A DNA stretch of 64,000 bases from Corynespora cassiicola (GCA_022059125.1 JAEUWY010000006.1:186001-250000), one strand, 5' to 3'. Positions 23,969-36,424 are shown, numbered from the stretch's first letter. Made by a program: numbers and translations. The notes: generated by a model not told the origin, from the sequence alone.

Positions 23969-24189
23969 GCAGATCTGGCTGACGAGGACGAAAATAGACA
24001 AAACTGTTATGAACGCTCCAAAAATGTAGATTCGATGATTAAATCGCAAGGATATCGCTGAGAGACCGAGCTTTTTGTCTAGCAATGCCAATAAACTCCG
24101 ATGAATCCATGTCGAAAATAACCCGTAGACCAGCCAAGTCCCCCTATGAAAAGCGGCCCATCATATTAGACGTTTAGATGGCGGCATTT

Positions 24190-26219
24190 TTAGTTACGAA
24201 GGAACATCTTGTAGCTCTCATTGTTGGTTACCTCCTCCCAGGGGTAACCGATTGCTTTCAAGAAGCTGGTCAGCTTGTCGTTGTCCTCCTCTTTGCACTG
24301 GATGCCGGCCAAGATTTTGCCGACGTCGCCTCCGTAGTTTCGGTAGTGGAAGAGGGAGATGTTCATGCCGGGCTGCAGGGTGTGCAGGAACTTGTAGAGG
24401 GCCCCGCCCCGTTCTGGGAACTCGAACATGTACAAATGCTCATCAGCGGCATTGCTACGGCCACCAACCAGATAGCGGATGTGGGACTTTGCTAGTTCAT
24501 CCTGCGAGAGGTCCTTTGCTGGCATGCCTTCGGCGGCAAGGCGCTCGATGAGGTTGCGGAGGTCTCGTGCGCGAGTCAAGGCCTTCATCTCGACACCGAC
24601 AAGGATGTTGGCCGAATCGGGGCTGCTGTAGCGGTAGCTGAACTCGGTGACGGCCATGGGATGGATGATGGAGATGAAGTTGGCGAAGGCGCCGGGCTTT
24701 TCCGGGATGGTGACGGACAGCAAGGCTTCCTTGTTCTCTCCTATAGCTGCGCGCTCGGCGACGAAGCGCAAACGGTCAAAATTCATATTTGCACCGCTGG
24801 CGACTGCGATGAGGCCACGCTCCTGGTTGGGTGAAGGGTTTCGGCCCACCCACTTCTTCAGACCAGCGAGGGCGAGCGCACCAGCCGGCTCCACAATGGA
24901 GCGCGTGTCTTCGAACATGTCCTTGATGGCAGCGCACGTCTCGTCGGTGGTGACCTGAACGACCTCATCGACGACCTCTTGGCATATGCGGAATGTTTCC
25001 TCTCCCACCGTCTTGACCGCGGCGCCGTCGGCGAAGAGTCCCACATCTTTCAAGAAGACACGCTTGTTCGCCTTGAGAGACTCGACCATGGCATTTGCAT
25101 CGTATGCCTCGACTCCTATGATCTTGACGTGGGGTGCTATGCGCTTGATGTAGACTCCAATGCCGGCAATGAGGCCCCCTCCGCCCACGCAGCAAAAGAC
25201 GGCCTCGAGGTTCTGCAGGTTCGTCTGGCGCAGAAGCTCCATGCCAATTGTGCCCTGGCCAGCGATGACATAGGGATCATCAAAGGGCGGGATGGAGATG
25301 AGACTGTGCATCTTCTCCAGGCGGGCGGCCTCGGCCTTTGCAGCGTCAAAGTCGGCGCCGTGCAGGATGACGGAGCCGCCGAGGCGGGAGACGTTCTTGT
25401 GCTTGATGTCGGGGGTGCCCGAGGGCATCACGATGGTGGCGGGGATGCGCAGCTTGCGGGCCGAGTAGGCGACGCCCTGGGCGTGGTTCCCAGCGCTGCA
25501 GGCCACGACGCCTCGCCAGCGGTCCTTGGGGTCCAGGTGGGCCATTTTGTTATAGGCGCCGCGCAGCTTGAAGCTGAAGACGGGCTGCAGGTCCTCGCGC
25601 TTGAGGAGCACATTGCACTCGAGGCGGTTGCTGAGGTTGACGGCGTGGGTGAGCGGTGTCTCGGTGACGACCTCGTAGACGCGCGAGGTGAGGATGAGGC
25701 GGAGATACTGCAGTCGGGTGAGCGATTGAGTTAGCGGACATGCAATTGGGCCTCTGTGGAAGCAGGACGCACGTCGGGGTGGCCGTTGGGGAGCAGAAAG
25801 GCATCTGGGATGACTTGGTTGTTTGGCTTGGGTGACTCCGATTCCGGACTCGGGTTGGCCGTGTACTCGGTGAGGGCGAAGCCGGTCGGCTTGGGCGTGT
25901 GCGGTGTGCGGGGCGAGGCCAGCCCGTTGTGGCCGTTGGCCGCGTTCTCGGGCGTGGTGGGACGCGAATAATCAGCCATGGGGGTCATCTGGAGAGGTGG
26001 AATGGTTGTTGCTGGCCGCCAGCGGGCGAGCTCGAAATTTTGGGGCAGCCGACCATGGGATGATGTCGGTGGGTCGTCGGGCGGAGCCAGGCATGGCAGG
26101 GCACGTGGCAGGCTGTGGCGCGTGCTCGGCGTGGCTGCGAGGGCGGTGCCGACTTGCTTTTTGTCATCGCGGGGTACTGCAGCACGACGACACCCTATGG
26201 CTGTTGCACGGTTTGTCAT
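24190..26219 (-). CDS. ILV1: Threonine deaminase (biosynthetic threonine ammonia-lyase)
   Basis: Exons 26219-25773 and 25707-24190 flank a 65-nt intron. The PLP lysine lies in [12 protein letters not shown], the phosphate loop in [13 protein letters not shown], and the C-terminus has two ACT-like regulatory modules ([13 protein letters not shown] and [15 protein letters not shown]). This is the isoleucine-pathway enzyme, mitochondrial and feedback-inhibited by isoleucine in yeast. Two starts are possible: ATG 26219 gives 654 residues with an Arg-rich N-terminus that could target mitochondria; ATG 25979 gives 574 residues, near the yeast length of 576. I list the longer form. The upstream SDR ends 126 bp away on the same strand. 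Confidence 0.92.
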
Positions 26220-26344
26220 GGAAACGGAGGGCTTGGGTGGCTGCTGGTCCAGAGGGGCCTCGAGGAAGCCTTTGTTCTACAGTTACATGGCTCGCGCCGG
26301 TCCACCCACTGCCGTTCCTCCACGTCTTCCCACGCGCCCTTGTT

Positions 26345-27439
26345 CTAGACCTCGACCTGGACATTGGCCAGCTCACAGCTCAAGCTCCACAGCTTGACCT
26401 CGCCTTCCTCGTCAAACGCATGTGGAGCATATCCAGAGTCCAAGATCGAAGTCAGATCCTTTGCCGGCCCACCCACGCCGCAATTGCACAGATACTTCCC
26501 CCCAACTCCCTCCAGCGCCGTTGCAGTCGCTGCCCACGTCGAAGTCGAAGCACCCTGCTCGCACGACTGCATGAACGCCTGCGCCGCGGCATCATTCTGC
26601 CAATCATTCGGCATGTCTGACGGTACACTCTGGACATGCACGTATAGCGGAGTAAGTATAGCGCCGGGGTGCACGGCGAGAGCATGGACACCACGTGCGC
26701 CGTATGTGCGATCGATGTAGTTGGCCGTCCACAGGTTGGCCGTCTTGGACTGCCCGTAGCTTGTCCAGGCGTCATAATCTTGTGTGAGGCCGGGGTCGGC
26801 AAGGCGAACAGGGGAGTAGCGGTGGCCCGAGGAGGAGAGCATAATGACACGGGAGTTAAAGGTGGGAGATGTGCTCTTTAGGAGGGCGGGGAGAAGCAGG
26901 GCGGTCAGCGTGAAATGTGCCAGGTGGTTGACGCCGAATTGACGCTCAAAACCGTCCGCGGTCGTGCTACGTTCTGGAAGACCCATGATACCTGGTGATT
27001 GCAAACAAAAGTGAGCTTTGAGCTTTGACAGGTTTGTTCTACATGTATACTGACCAGCGTTGTTCACGAGCACGTTTAGCTTGCTAGACTTGACGAGGAA
27101 AGCATGGGCAGCAGCTTTGACTGATGCGAGCTTATCCATGTCCATCTCGATCGCCTCGAGCCTTCCATTACCTTGGGTAGATTTGCGAATGTCGTCAATG
27201 ACCCTGCTAGCTTTGTCGAGATCGCGAGCTGTGATGAAGACATCGGCGTTAGTGGCGAAGAGTGCACGTGCTGTTTCAATCCCGATTCCAGATGTGCCTC
27301 CAGTCACGAGCACAACTTTGCCAGTCCATTTGCCAACAAGATCATTATCGTGAATCACTTGGAGAGCAGTCGGACGTGCATCGCCAGGTCCATTGGGTTG
27401 AAGGTAGTGCTCCGCATAAGGGACAAGTGGGTTGGACAT
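26345..27439 (-). CDS. Short-chain dehydrogenase (retinol dehydrogenase-like)
   Basis: The frame is open throughout, but the family alignment calls for a 63-nt intron (27054-26992) that is a multiple of three and free of stops. Spliced exons 27439-27055 and 26991-26345 give 343 residues and join NNAG to GIMGLPE. Motifs are VVLVTGGTSGIG (cofactor), NNAG, the Ser block MLSSSGH, and YGQSK (catalytic Tyr/Lys). These fungal proteins resemble retinol dehydrogenases and WW-domain oxidoreductases; the substrate is unknown. If the intron is retained, an insertion of 21 residues follows NNAG without truncation. Confidence 0.85.
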   Translation of the reverse strand: MSNPLVPYAEHYLQPNGPGDARPTALQVIHDNDLVGKWTGKVVLVTGGTSGIGIETARALFATNADVFITARDLDKASRVIDDIRKSTQGNGRLEAIEMDMDKLASVKAAAHAFLVKSSKLNVLVNNAGQYTCRTNLSKLKAHFCLQSPGIMGLPERSTTADGFERQFGVNHLAHFTLTALLLPALLKSTSPTFNSRVIMLSSSGHRYSPVRLADPGLTQDYDAWTSYGQSKTANLWTANYIDRTYGARGVHALAVHPGAILTPLYVHVQSVPSDMPNDWQNDAAAQAFMQSCEQGASTSTWAATATALEGVGGKYLCNCGVGGPAKDLTSILDSGYAPHAFDEEGEVKLWSLSCELANVQVEV

Positions 27440-28059
27440 GTTTATTTCCGTTTAAAACCAGTCTGTTAATCTAGAGAAGATGATACTCGAGGATTGAGAT
27501 GATGTTGATGGCAAAATCCATGGTTTTATACTTCTAAGATAACACCGAGCTGAATTTGTCTTCGCGTCGCATGGGGATATGCCTCGTTTAGGTTGTCAGA
27601 ATCAAGTCTATATCCTGCCATGCTTCAACCGTTCTGACAATCTAGACAGCCTGAAGGAGCTGGAACCTGGACACGCAGACGCCTTGTCTAGCCACCGTGA
27701 ATCTCGCGTGTTCCAGCTTCAAACATCCTAACTCTGAACGGCCTAAAGCAGTCACAAATGTAGACGCAATGTCTGGTGCCATGCTTTTTGCGCGGTTATT
27801 TCTGCTCCGTTGCTCAGGTATGCTTGATAGGTCTCAGTTCACCCGATGGCCCAGATCTTCTGGATTGCCTGATCAGGATTAATATGAAATGGGACTGACC
27901 GTTTAGCTGCACCCTTATCTCGGAAAGCTTACGAACATGTTTAGTAATCGTCTGGGTTGCCTGAAGAGCCTTCTCAGCATAATCTTGGGCATTATTTCCG
28001 GGCCACACGGTACTATCCACACAGACTCGCCACTGTGCAAGGAGCTGTTTCCACCAGGC
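27440..28059. promoter_or_regulatory. Divergent intergenic region
   Basis: This 620-bp region lies between the divergent SDR gene and the zinc-cluster regulator relic. No gene is recognised and no clear factor site is seen. Confidence 0.3.
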
Positions 28060-29874
28060 ATGGTGGGGCAAGAACCGCTATTCAGAGTACGCAAAAAGCA
28101 CAGCAGAAGTCGGACAGGATGCATAACCTGCAGAGGGCGGCATATACGATGCGAGGAACAGAGACCGCACTGGTAAATGCTCACTGTATAGCTATAGTGT
28201 ATTCAATGCTGATATTGCAGCTCGAATTGCGAGAGGGCGTCCAAGGAATGTTTGTATGCGCCAGAAGGCCAACCGCTGACCAGCAAACGTAGCAAGACAA
28301 AGCTTCCAGGCGTTGCAGCACCTTGGCAGCTCACGCCTCAGATCTGTGTAGCTCAAGGGGATCCGTTTGATGCACTTCCAATTGCCATGCCATTCCAGTC
28401 AACGGACATACTCCGATTCTGTAGGTGATTGCCCATGAGATACCATACAGCTGTCAGCAATAACATGAAATCAAAGTTATGCAGACAAATTCCCCAGTTG
28501 GTCATTTTGTTCCTCCACGCTTATGGAAAGAAAAGTACAACAGAAAAAAACCCAAAACAGCCCACAGAGTGGTTCTGAACTCATTTTAGCGTAGCATCGA
28601 AGAAAATGGATTCAACATTCTGCCGTAGCCTGATTTTGATTTCGGTTGCTTTCTTTACTGGTCACGCAGGCAGCTTACGCGACTTTGAATCAGGATACTT
28701 GCATCACAAGCTCGAGAGTATACGCACCATTAACATGTGGTTGTCTCAACAGAAGATACACTTAAATATCCGGTGCTTAAATCTGATCGGTACTCTTCTT
28801 TTAACTGAGGTTAGTCGCATCGTAACCGTTTCATACACTTAGAATAAGTTTATGAATAGATCTAGGCTTATCTTGGCTATGATACGGCCGCCAAACATCA
28901 TCTCGGAGGCCTCAAGAAGCTTCTTGATTTCAGACAGCAGCAATGCTTTTCTGTATCTGTGGGGTATTAGGGAAGCAGCGAAGAATCTGATTTGGTGGAT
29001 AAATACAACATACTGTAAGAGCCAACAATTACTGGTTAGTTGGTTGGCGCTTCAAATTGCTCACGTAAACAGTGCGCAAGCCATTACTAAAGCAAAATCT
29101 CGCCTTGACTGCAACTGGGGGTCTTCGAAACGACAGTCCTTGCCACCGTTCCACTTAACTACTAAGGATGATAAAATGGTCGAATCTATACTCCTTATGC
29201 CATGTTTCTTTGTCAGTCTCAATGTCGAGAATGATGAAGTTGTCGATATCACCAAGCCTGTCGACGAACTACGATTTTTGGTGTCACTACTTAACCCATT
29301 AGTTACATCAACAGCTCAAAAACGAGTGTCATTGTCGGCCGGGGATGTCGCTCTGATCATTCTGAATGCAAATAGCCTGCACGCTGAGTCACTATTTAGC
29401 GTTCAACACTTTGTTAACAAAGCTCAAGAGGCCGACAAGCTGGCTTGCACATGGCGAACATTTGTGGCAGCTCGATGTTGCTTTTGGTACGGCGTACTCG
29501 GGCTGAGTAAGCTTGGCTCCCCAATTGAGGTCGATCTACCATCGCACCTTTACACACTATTGCTGGAGGACCTCTTTTCAAGCACCCCCGCACCAACACT
29601 CAATCAACGCGACCCCGATATATGGATCTGGATAGTTTTCTCAGCTGCAATTGCACTAAAGAGATTCTGGCAAGCTTTACGCGATTGTTGCGGCCTGCGC
29701 CTAGTTGAAGAATTGCATGACATGATTGTCACCCAAATTAAGGCTTGGGAGAGATTTCGAAATGCACGTGCCTGGTACAGTGTAGAGGACTCATTGAAAC
29801 ATATAGTCTGGCCAGAGCAACAATATAAAACTGCAATAACAGCGTGGGATATTCTTGTTGACGCAGGTTTGTAA
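28060..29874 (+). pseudogene. Zn2Cys6 transcription factor with Fungal_trans_2-like domain, apparently broken
   Basis: Exon 28060-28172 plus exon from 28221 restores a full six-Cys cluster (GCITCRGRHIRC, then PHC, SNC and KEC). The regulatory domain follows (YLHHKLESIRTINMWL; then AYLGYDTAAKHHLGGLKKLL after an intron 28810-28865) and ends in a family-like C-terminus near 29874 (DPDIWIWIVFSAA, SLKHIVWPE). The frame is not intact. Two in-frame TGA codons occur near 28426 and 28576, and the frame shifts by one around 28935-28945, between GLKKLLDF and LYLWGIREAAKN. Unusual extra introns could remove the TGAs, but no plausible intron fixes the shift. It was probably the regulator of a nearby gene or the adjacent cluster. 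Confidence 0.6.
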
Positions 29875-29976
29875 ACCTAAGAGAGAAAAAACTGTTATAG
29901 CTTTTGAAATTGAAAACATTCTCAATTTCTAACTTATTACAAAAATTAAACAGAAAAATCTTCATACACACGGTAG

Positions 29977-32125
29977 CTACAAAGCCACAGCTTGAGCTAT
30001 ACCAAACCGCTCAGAAAGCGTTACCCACGCTCCTACATAAGCTAGCGTGCGGAATGCCTTGGAATCCGCAGCCTTGCCAAATCCTTGCTCAAGCGCATCT
30101 TTAACAAGGTTGTAATCAACAAAGCCTAGTCTTTCCACCGCTTCGCGTGTCAAAAGGCTTTCGAACATGCGATGCAGCGGCCCGCCGAGTGGCCACTTGG
30201 TTGGTGCAAGGAAAGGATGCTTCTTGCGGTGATACAATTCATCAGTGATGAATGGCCGGACAGCCTCACGAAGGATCCACTTCGCTGTGAGTGATTGCAA
30301 TGATTTTCCAGATTCCTTCCATATAGGGCCATGGTCCACCCGAGAAAGTTCGTCTACCGGTGTGTAGGAAAGCTTGACACTAGGCGGTAGATTATTGACA
30401 TACTCGACAAGATGGTGGTCCAGAAACGGAGTACGGGCCTCTACGCTGTGAGCCATTTCCGTCCGATCGCCCAGACATGACAAAAGCACGTTGGCAAGAG
30501 CGTTTTTATTCCACTGGTACTGTGCCGTGTGCAGAGGGTGCCATCGGGATTCCATCTTCTCCCGGACATCAGATGGGTACGACTTGTCGATAACCGTGCC
30601 GCAGTCGACATTTGCATATTCCCCATTGCGAACCCAGGGAGCGAAGAGGTCCATCTTTGGGTGCCAGGCCAAGAGTGACTCGAAGAAGCTGTTCTTACTG
30701 TAATTGCTCTCACCATTAGCTCCAATGTTTGCCCAGATAGCCTTCATCTCTGCATCTGCTGCGCGCTGCATGTCCTCACGAAGCTCATTATTGGCAGCGA
30801 GGGGAGAATCAGGTAGCGCAAGATCAGGCTCGCGCAGGAATTCGGGTGGAAAGTACGGATATCCAGCAAAGTGCTCGTCAGCCCCCTCCCCAGTAAGAAC
30901 TACTTTCACGCCGTGTTCTCGAGGCAAGGTGGATAGGGCGAATTTTGCGACACAGTTGAGATCGAAATGATGGTGTTCGCAGTGGTACGCTGTATCCGCG
31001 AAGTCGCTCGCCAACAGTGCCTCGTTGACGTCTCTCTTAACCACATCTACTCCAAGCCATTTCGCAGTTCGCTCTGCAATGCTAGCCTCATTGTATCCAG
31101 ACTCTTCTGGGAACTGAACACTGAAACAGGCTACCTTGGTACTGGTGTTAGACTCCTCATTGCCAATCTTAACCTGGTTCTCACGCGCTAGGTGTGTCAC
31201 AATTCCTGCAACAGCAGATGAGTCGATTCCCCCAGAAAGATAAATGCCTACAGGGACATCTGCTCTCAGTCTCAGCCGGATGGCCTCGACCAGCCGCTCT
31301 CTCACACCAAGTATCATTTCATCAATCGTGCGCTCCTCTTTTTTGGTCTAAACGCTCGAAAATTAGCTGGGGCTACTCCTGCATTGAAAGAGAGCTTACT
31401 TTATCAGGATACTCCGCATCCCAGTACCGATGCATCTGAATGCCATGCGCCTGGGTGATCTCCATCCAATGGCCGGGCAGCAGCTTCTTAACTCCTTTGA
31501 AAAGCGTCCGGTCGTCAAACATCCACCCAGCATCCACAATGGCACCTACATCCCACTCTGGCCGCCAGCCCATAGGTATCAATGCTTTGGCTTCAGCAGC
31601 CATCAGCACACGACCTTTGGTGATGGTCCAAACCATTGGTTTGATTCCAAAGCGGTCACGGCCAGCGATGATTCGTCTACGGCCTTCGCGCTCATCATAT
31701 AGCACAAACGCGAACTCGCCACGAAGCTGCTCGAAAAGCCCAGGGGCACCGTGGACTTTGTAACAAGCCAACACGAGCTCGCTATCGCTCTCACCGGAGA
31801 ACTTGTATCCATGTTTAGTCTCATACTCTGCTCTGAGACGATCGTGGTCGTAAATTTCACCATTGACCACTGCGTGGATTTGGCTGTCGTCGCTATGGAG
31901 AGGCTGTCGTCCACTTGGTGTGATGTCGTTTATCGAAAGGCGACAATGACCGAGAGCTACCGCATTGTCCTCGCTAATCCATACATCCGAGTCGTCCGGG
32001 CCACGGTGATTCAGAGTTTCGATTGAAGCCTCTAGTTGGTTGCGAAGATTTGCCTCGGTCACATCTTTGTAGCCGTTGATGTGATGTTGGCCGGGTGCTG
32101 AGATTGATGCTGTAATTCCGCACAT
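29977..32125 (-). CDS. AsnB-type glutamine-dependent asparagine synthetase-like amidotransferase
   Basis: Exons 32125-31400 and 31347-29977 (intron 52 nt) encode 698 residues. The N-terminal glutaminase keeps the nucleophilic Cys2 (MCGI), the RGPDD block, and NGEIYDHDRLR. The synthetase half has the PP-loop YLSGGIDSSA, GEGADEHFAGY, and the EARTPFLDH block. All catalytic features of a working class II amidotransferase are present. At about 700 residues it is longer than housekeeping Asn synthetase (about 570) and closer to the AsnB group found in natural-product clusters, which amidates carboxylates other than aspartate. Its place beside P450 and PKS genes makes that role plausible. Substrate is unproven. 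Confidence 0.88.
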
Positions 32126-33011
32126 GATTGCGAGTCGTTCGGTGTAGTTTGATAATTCTGCTTGGAATGATTGTTTACCTTTCGTTCTCAGATCGAAAAG
32201 AAGTTAAACTTCGACAGTCATGTGATATCGGAAAAAAAATGATCTTCGGGCGTATTCTTAATACCTGCATCGAGGAAGAGGATGCCTTTCGGAGTCCAGG
32301 TTGGGATATTCCCAAATTGGCTAGCGGGCTTGTTTCCTCTCACAGCGGTAAGCCCCACGTGGAAAAACAAAACGGTAACGGCCCGTGACAAAATCAAACA
32401 TCTACCCCCATCCGGAAAGCCGAGGCCAGGTAGGCTGGACATTTAAACGTGGTGAGCTATCACACTAACCGATTTTGTAAGGCATTAATCTCCTTTGACT
32501 TGCGTCTTGTGTTTCTGAACCAAAACACGGGTTCAATGCATCCCTTGCGATTCCGTCAATCTACAAACATGCACAATCTATAGCGCTTCCTATATAGAGT
32601 ATGTTTTTATTGTGGTTTGTGAGAAGCATAGGGCAATTCGCCCTTTGCTACCCTAAACAATTAAAAGCAGTAGAAAGATAATGACCATCTCATCTCATCT
32701 GATGAAGACCATGTGTTTTTTTGCAAGATTTTCTTTATAAAAGTCTCAGAAGCAATCATTAGACACAGCTACATCTAGAAAGTAGCTTTATCTCATAGCA
32801 CAAACAAGTTTGATGGGAAAAGAGCATATTCATAACACGTATAACGCTCAATATAATAGAATCTGCCCCAGTTTGATACAATCCACATAATACACTGCAG
32901 AAAATTAGTGCAGTATAAAGAAAAATACTCTCTCTTGTAGTGATTACTGAAAAGATAATGCAAGATATCCCGAACGTGAATTATCCTCGTAACTAGAAGA
33001 GAAATAGCTTT
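32126..33011. other. AT-rich intergenic region
   Basis: These 886 bp hold the amidotransferase promoter and the 3' end of the P450 transcript. The sequence is AT-rich from about 32580. No gene is recognised. Confidence 0.4.
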
Positions 33012-34743
33012 TCACGACTTACTCTCCGGCCAAGAAGTTCGCCTCACGGGTCTCATATAAAAGTTGAGCGGGCGGGTTACCAGAAATTCAGGGTCATAGA
33101 CCACGGCATCGGGGGAGGAATCTTCAAAGTGGTAGTGATATACCAACTCTAACAGCACCATCTTGACCTCCAGCAGAGCCAAGTTGAAACCAACGCAACC
33201 TCTTCCACCCGCAGCAAATGGTGTGTACACTCCCGAACTTGCTGCTTTGGCGGCAAAACCCTCGGGCATCCATCGATCGGGGTTGAACAGTTGAGGGTTG
33301 TCCCAGTACTGTGGATTCTTGTGCATACTAGGAAAGCAGGAGATGACCACGGAATTTTTCGGAATGATATACCCTCCAGGCAGGATGACATCAGTCTTCG
33401 CATTGCGAGCAGTCTGAAAACTTGGGCTGTGCATGCGTTGAGCCTCCTTTATGAAACAATCGAGAAATTTCAGTGCATGTACGTCCTCGTATGACCATGA
33501 GCGCTTGCCGTCGGCTCCGTGATTGATCATCTCCTGTAATAGACGCTCTTCGTTGCCTGGGTACTTTACGAGCGAGTAGAGGGTCCATGAAAGAAGAGAA
33601 GCGCTTGTTGTGAAGCCAGCGCCTAGCAAAACGACCACATTTCCCAGCAGGACGTCACGCGGAAGACCATTGCCATCTCTATCCCGGACTCGGCACAAAT
33701 AGTCGGCAATACATGATGCGTGCACGGGCGACATCTTGTCATGCAGTTCCAATGTATCGCCTCCTGGAATGACGCTGTTGTCCATGGCCAATTCAACGGT
33801 TTCGAAGAGCTGCTTACGTACGGCGCGCAGTTTGGCGGGCTCCCCAAAGGGCAACTTGCCATACCACGATGGCCGCAGTGACATTTTCTTCATCAGATGA
33901 AGAAACTCGCCGAACAAGCGGATTGCTAATGTCGGGGGTGTATCAATGGCTTCAAAGTGCTGGACATCCTGTCCTACAATGACGCGCCAAATAATCTGTC
34001 CCGCTAGTTTGAACATGTAGTGGTAGACATTGAAGGCTAGATCTCTCTCGGCTAATTGATCCAGCACTGGGAAGATGGAGCGTGCGGCTTCTTGGATGAG
34101 GGGGGTGTGATGCGCGATAGCTCGTGGGGATAGCGCTGGAGGCACAAATTTATGACTCGCAGGGAATGCTGGGGAGTCGCTGTTACAGGTGAAGAGTGCC
34201 TCCTGCACGTTCATGTAATAGAGCGGATGTGAGGGGTCCGACGTTGTCTTGGTGAAGAAGTCGCCTTCTCGAAGTATATAGCGGGAGATAATAGGATCGT
34301 TGGTATGGAAAATTGTCGTGCCCATGTTGACAGTCTTAATCATGGGTCCATACCGGGCGAATAGACGATCGTAGTTACCCAGCGCATCCGGGTAGATTTC
34401 GTAATGGTTGCCAACGAAAGGCAGAGGGTCTGGCCCACTAGGTAGAGATATGGAAGCATCTGGCGTATTGCGAAGCTCGATTGGACTTGGACTGTTGTTG
34501 ATGTCTTCCGATGTGCCGAGTTCCTTTCCACCATGGTCGAAGAATCTGATCGCTACCACGAGAAGTCTTAGTTGTGCTCAAACTTTTGCAAGAGACTCCG
34601 TTGGATGACTTACATTCTGCGTCGACAAAGGAAAAAAGCTTTGCGATTTTACTTTTCAGATGTTGTAGTGTTGGGAAGGAATTGATATCCACTTGCTGAA
34701 TGTTTTCATGAGCACTCTGCCCTACGAAAAAGGTTTGAACCAT
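33012..34743 (-). CDS. Cytochrome P450 with a soluble N-terminal extension
   Basis: Exons 34743-34614 and 34552-33012 encode 556 residues. P450 marks are ExxR (KEAQR), the PERF-equivalent FNPDRW, and the haem loop FAAGGRGCVGFN with Cys near residue 494. In the I helix (GAGFTTSA) Thr stands where an acidic residue usually precedes the conserved Thr. There is no N-terminal membrane anchor. Instead about 85 residues (MVQTFFVG, LKSKIAKLFSFV, IRFFDHGGKEL) precede the PDPLPFVGNHYEIYPD start of the P450 fold. Their length and strand/helix pattern suggest a small beta-grasp-like module, a guess. It is divergent from a cytochrome b5 gene, a possible electron donor. Confidence 0.88.
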
Positions 34744-35127
34744 TGTGAAGCGATCGCTTCGTCCTTGGTTTCGATAGTCGGCTCTCTGACCAGATGACGC
34801 CTGGGCCTGATAAGAATATCCGGCGAGCGTATTACTGAGATAAGTCTGATGTAGGATCCTCATTATGAGGCGATACGATTCGAGAACTGATACCGTGGAA
34901 AATAGTCTCATTACCATCTTAATCAGCCTTGGCAACGGAGAAATCCAAACTTGGAAATTCAAGCCAGCAATTGGTTTCGCCAAAACCATATCAGGAAATA
35001 GTCTTATCCTAATATAGAAGGTCCCTGCACCTCAAGAAATAGCGGTCGGTTTCCCTGTTGCATGAAAGCACACCTTATCTATCATCAATACGTCGTTTCC
35101 AACTGCGCAATAGCAAAAGCAGCGGGT
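34744..35127. promoter_or_regulatory. Bidirectional promoter, P450 / cytochrome b5
   Basis: This 384-bp region separates two divergent redox genes and should control both. Coding-looking sequence upstream of the P450 ATG (to 34989) lacks family similarity and is taken as 5' UTR. No specific regulator site is claimed. Confidence 0.4.
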
Positions 35128-35840
35128 ATGATATTCAGTCTTGCACAAGTCGCCGAACGTGGCACGCAACAAGACATATGGATTGCAATACACGGCAAAG
35201 GTAGGAACTTGGCGATTCTGTGTTATGTCAATCCTAAGATCAAGTAGTGTATAATCTGACCGGCTTCGCGAACGACCATCCAGGCGGCATTAATGTGCTC
35301 CAAGATTGTTCGGGTACAGATGCTACCGAGACATACGACTACGCAGGCCACAGCGCGGATGCTATAAACAGTCTACAGCCGTTTCAAGTTGGTGTGCTCG
35401 AGGGACATCCAGGTGCTGCAGATCCGTCTTCTGAGCCAAATGAGCATGGCCCGATCTCCGAGATTGTCCCGAAAGCGAATGGCGGAGTCCGATCGAGAGA
35501 AGCCCGCATTTTCAGCATGTCTGACTCGTTCGGTGTGAGGGCGTGTTCCCTCGCAATGCTTTTTCTTGTGCCTGCGATTGTGGTGGTACGCCGCGGAACG
35601 CCTAATGGAGCCGCAGCAAGACTGTACGACCAAACCGTTGAGACTGGTCTGACCCAACATATTTCAAACGTCTGGGCTTTTGTCGGCGGCTTTTTCCTGA
35701 CTTTGGCATGCAGCTGTTTCATCTTGGCGGCCTTTTATGTACAGTTTTCCCGCACCTTGAAACATGGAAGGGAGGTGTTTGAATATCCGTCTGTAATTGC
35801 TGTGAGAAGGGGAGAGTGTAGCCCTTCGAAGGCTTCCTAG
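35128..35840 (+). CDS. Membrane-anchored cytochrome b5 domain protein
   Basis: Exons 35128-35200 and 35248-35840 encode 221 residues. The start MIFSLAQVAERGTQQDIWIAIHGK and the spliced VYNLTGFANDHPGG are a classical cytochrome b5 fold; the haem ligands are the His in HPGG and the His in YAGHSADA. After a polar linker come two hydrophobic segments (about residues 125-145 and 170-195) that would anchor it in the endoplasmic reticulum. Cytochrome b5 passes electrons to P450s and desaturases. The divergent P450 at 33012-34743 is the obvious partner, by position only. Confidence 0.85.
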
Positions 35841-36424
35841 CCATTTGAAGTCAGTGTAGTTGCATGTTTACATTTTTCAGGTGCGCGCCTGCAATGCATT
35901 GATAAAAACCCCATGGTATTTCCAAGGACTTTAGTATAGCGCTTGGCCATACTATATGCTATAAGTTATACCAGGAACCCCATGCTTGCGCAACTGTTGG
36001 CTTGGCCAAGTATGCCTAGAAGACTTAATTGAGTAGAAACCTTAAGAAGTCTGGCTGGCCCACTTAGTCGCAGCTTGGGGACCGAAAGACGGCTTACCGA
36101 GGAAGCTCACCCTTGCTCACCTATGATGCTAACCCTTGAGCATCCACTGCCCATAAAGGCTTCAGAAGCAGCCTGAGTTTCAGGGCCGACAGAAATGGCC
36201 GACGGATGGAATCATGAACAAGTCAGGTACTTATAGTCGGGCCTTTCTTCCGGTTGTTGTCATTATACAACAGCATCTCATCAAGACGTTGATGAGGTGC
36301 TGTCTGGGCACGGAATGTCACGGCTAACGCAATGGCGTAGTTCCTACATAAATCGGACTGCAAACCACCCAAGGGGGTGGCCTCGCTTTGTGATTGGCAT
36401 TTCATTAGCTCCCATTTGCTAGCA
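35841..36424. other. Intergenic, promoter of the cluster regulator
   Basis: These 584 bp lie upstream of the zinc-cluster regulator. No gene is recognised. Confidence 0.35.

Noticed and set aside
25737..26620. Long frames on the plus strand opposite ILV1 and the SDR
   Set aside because: They are antisense shadows of GC-rich coding sequence with no plausible protein features.
34744..34989. Upstream extension of the first P450 to an ATG at 34989
   Set aside because: The extra 82 residues do not resemble P450 N-termini, whereas the protein from ATG 34743 matches the family-like start; taken as 5' UTR.
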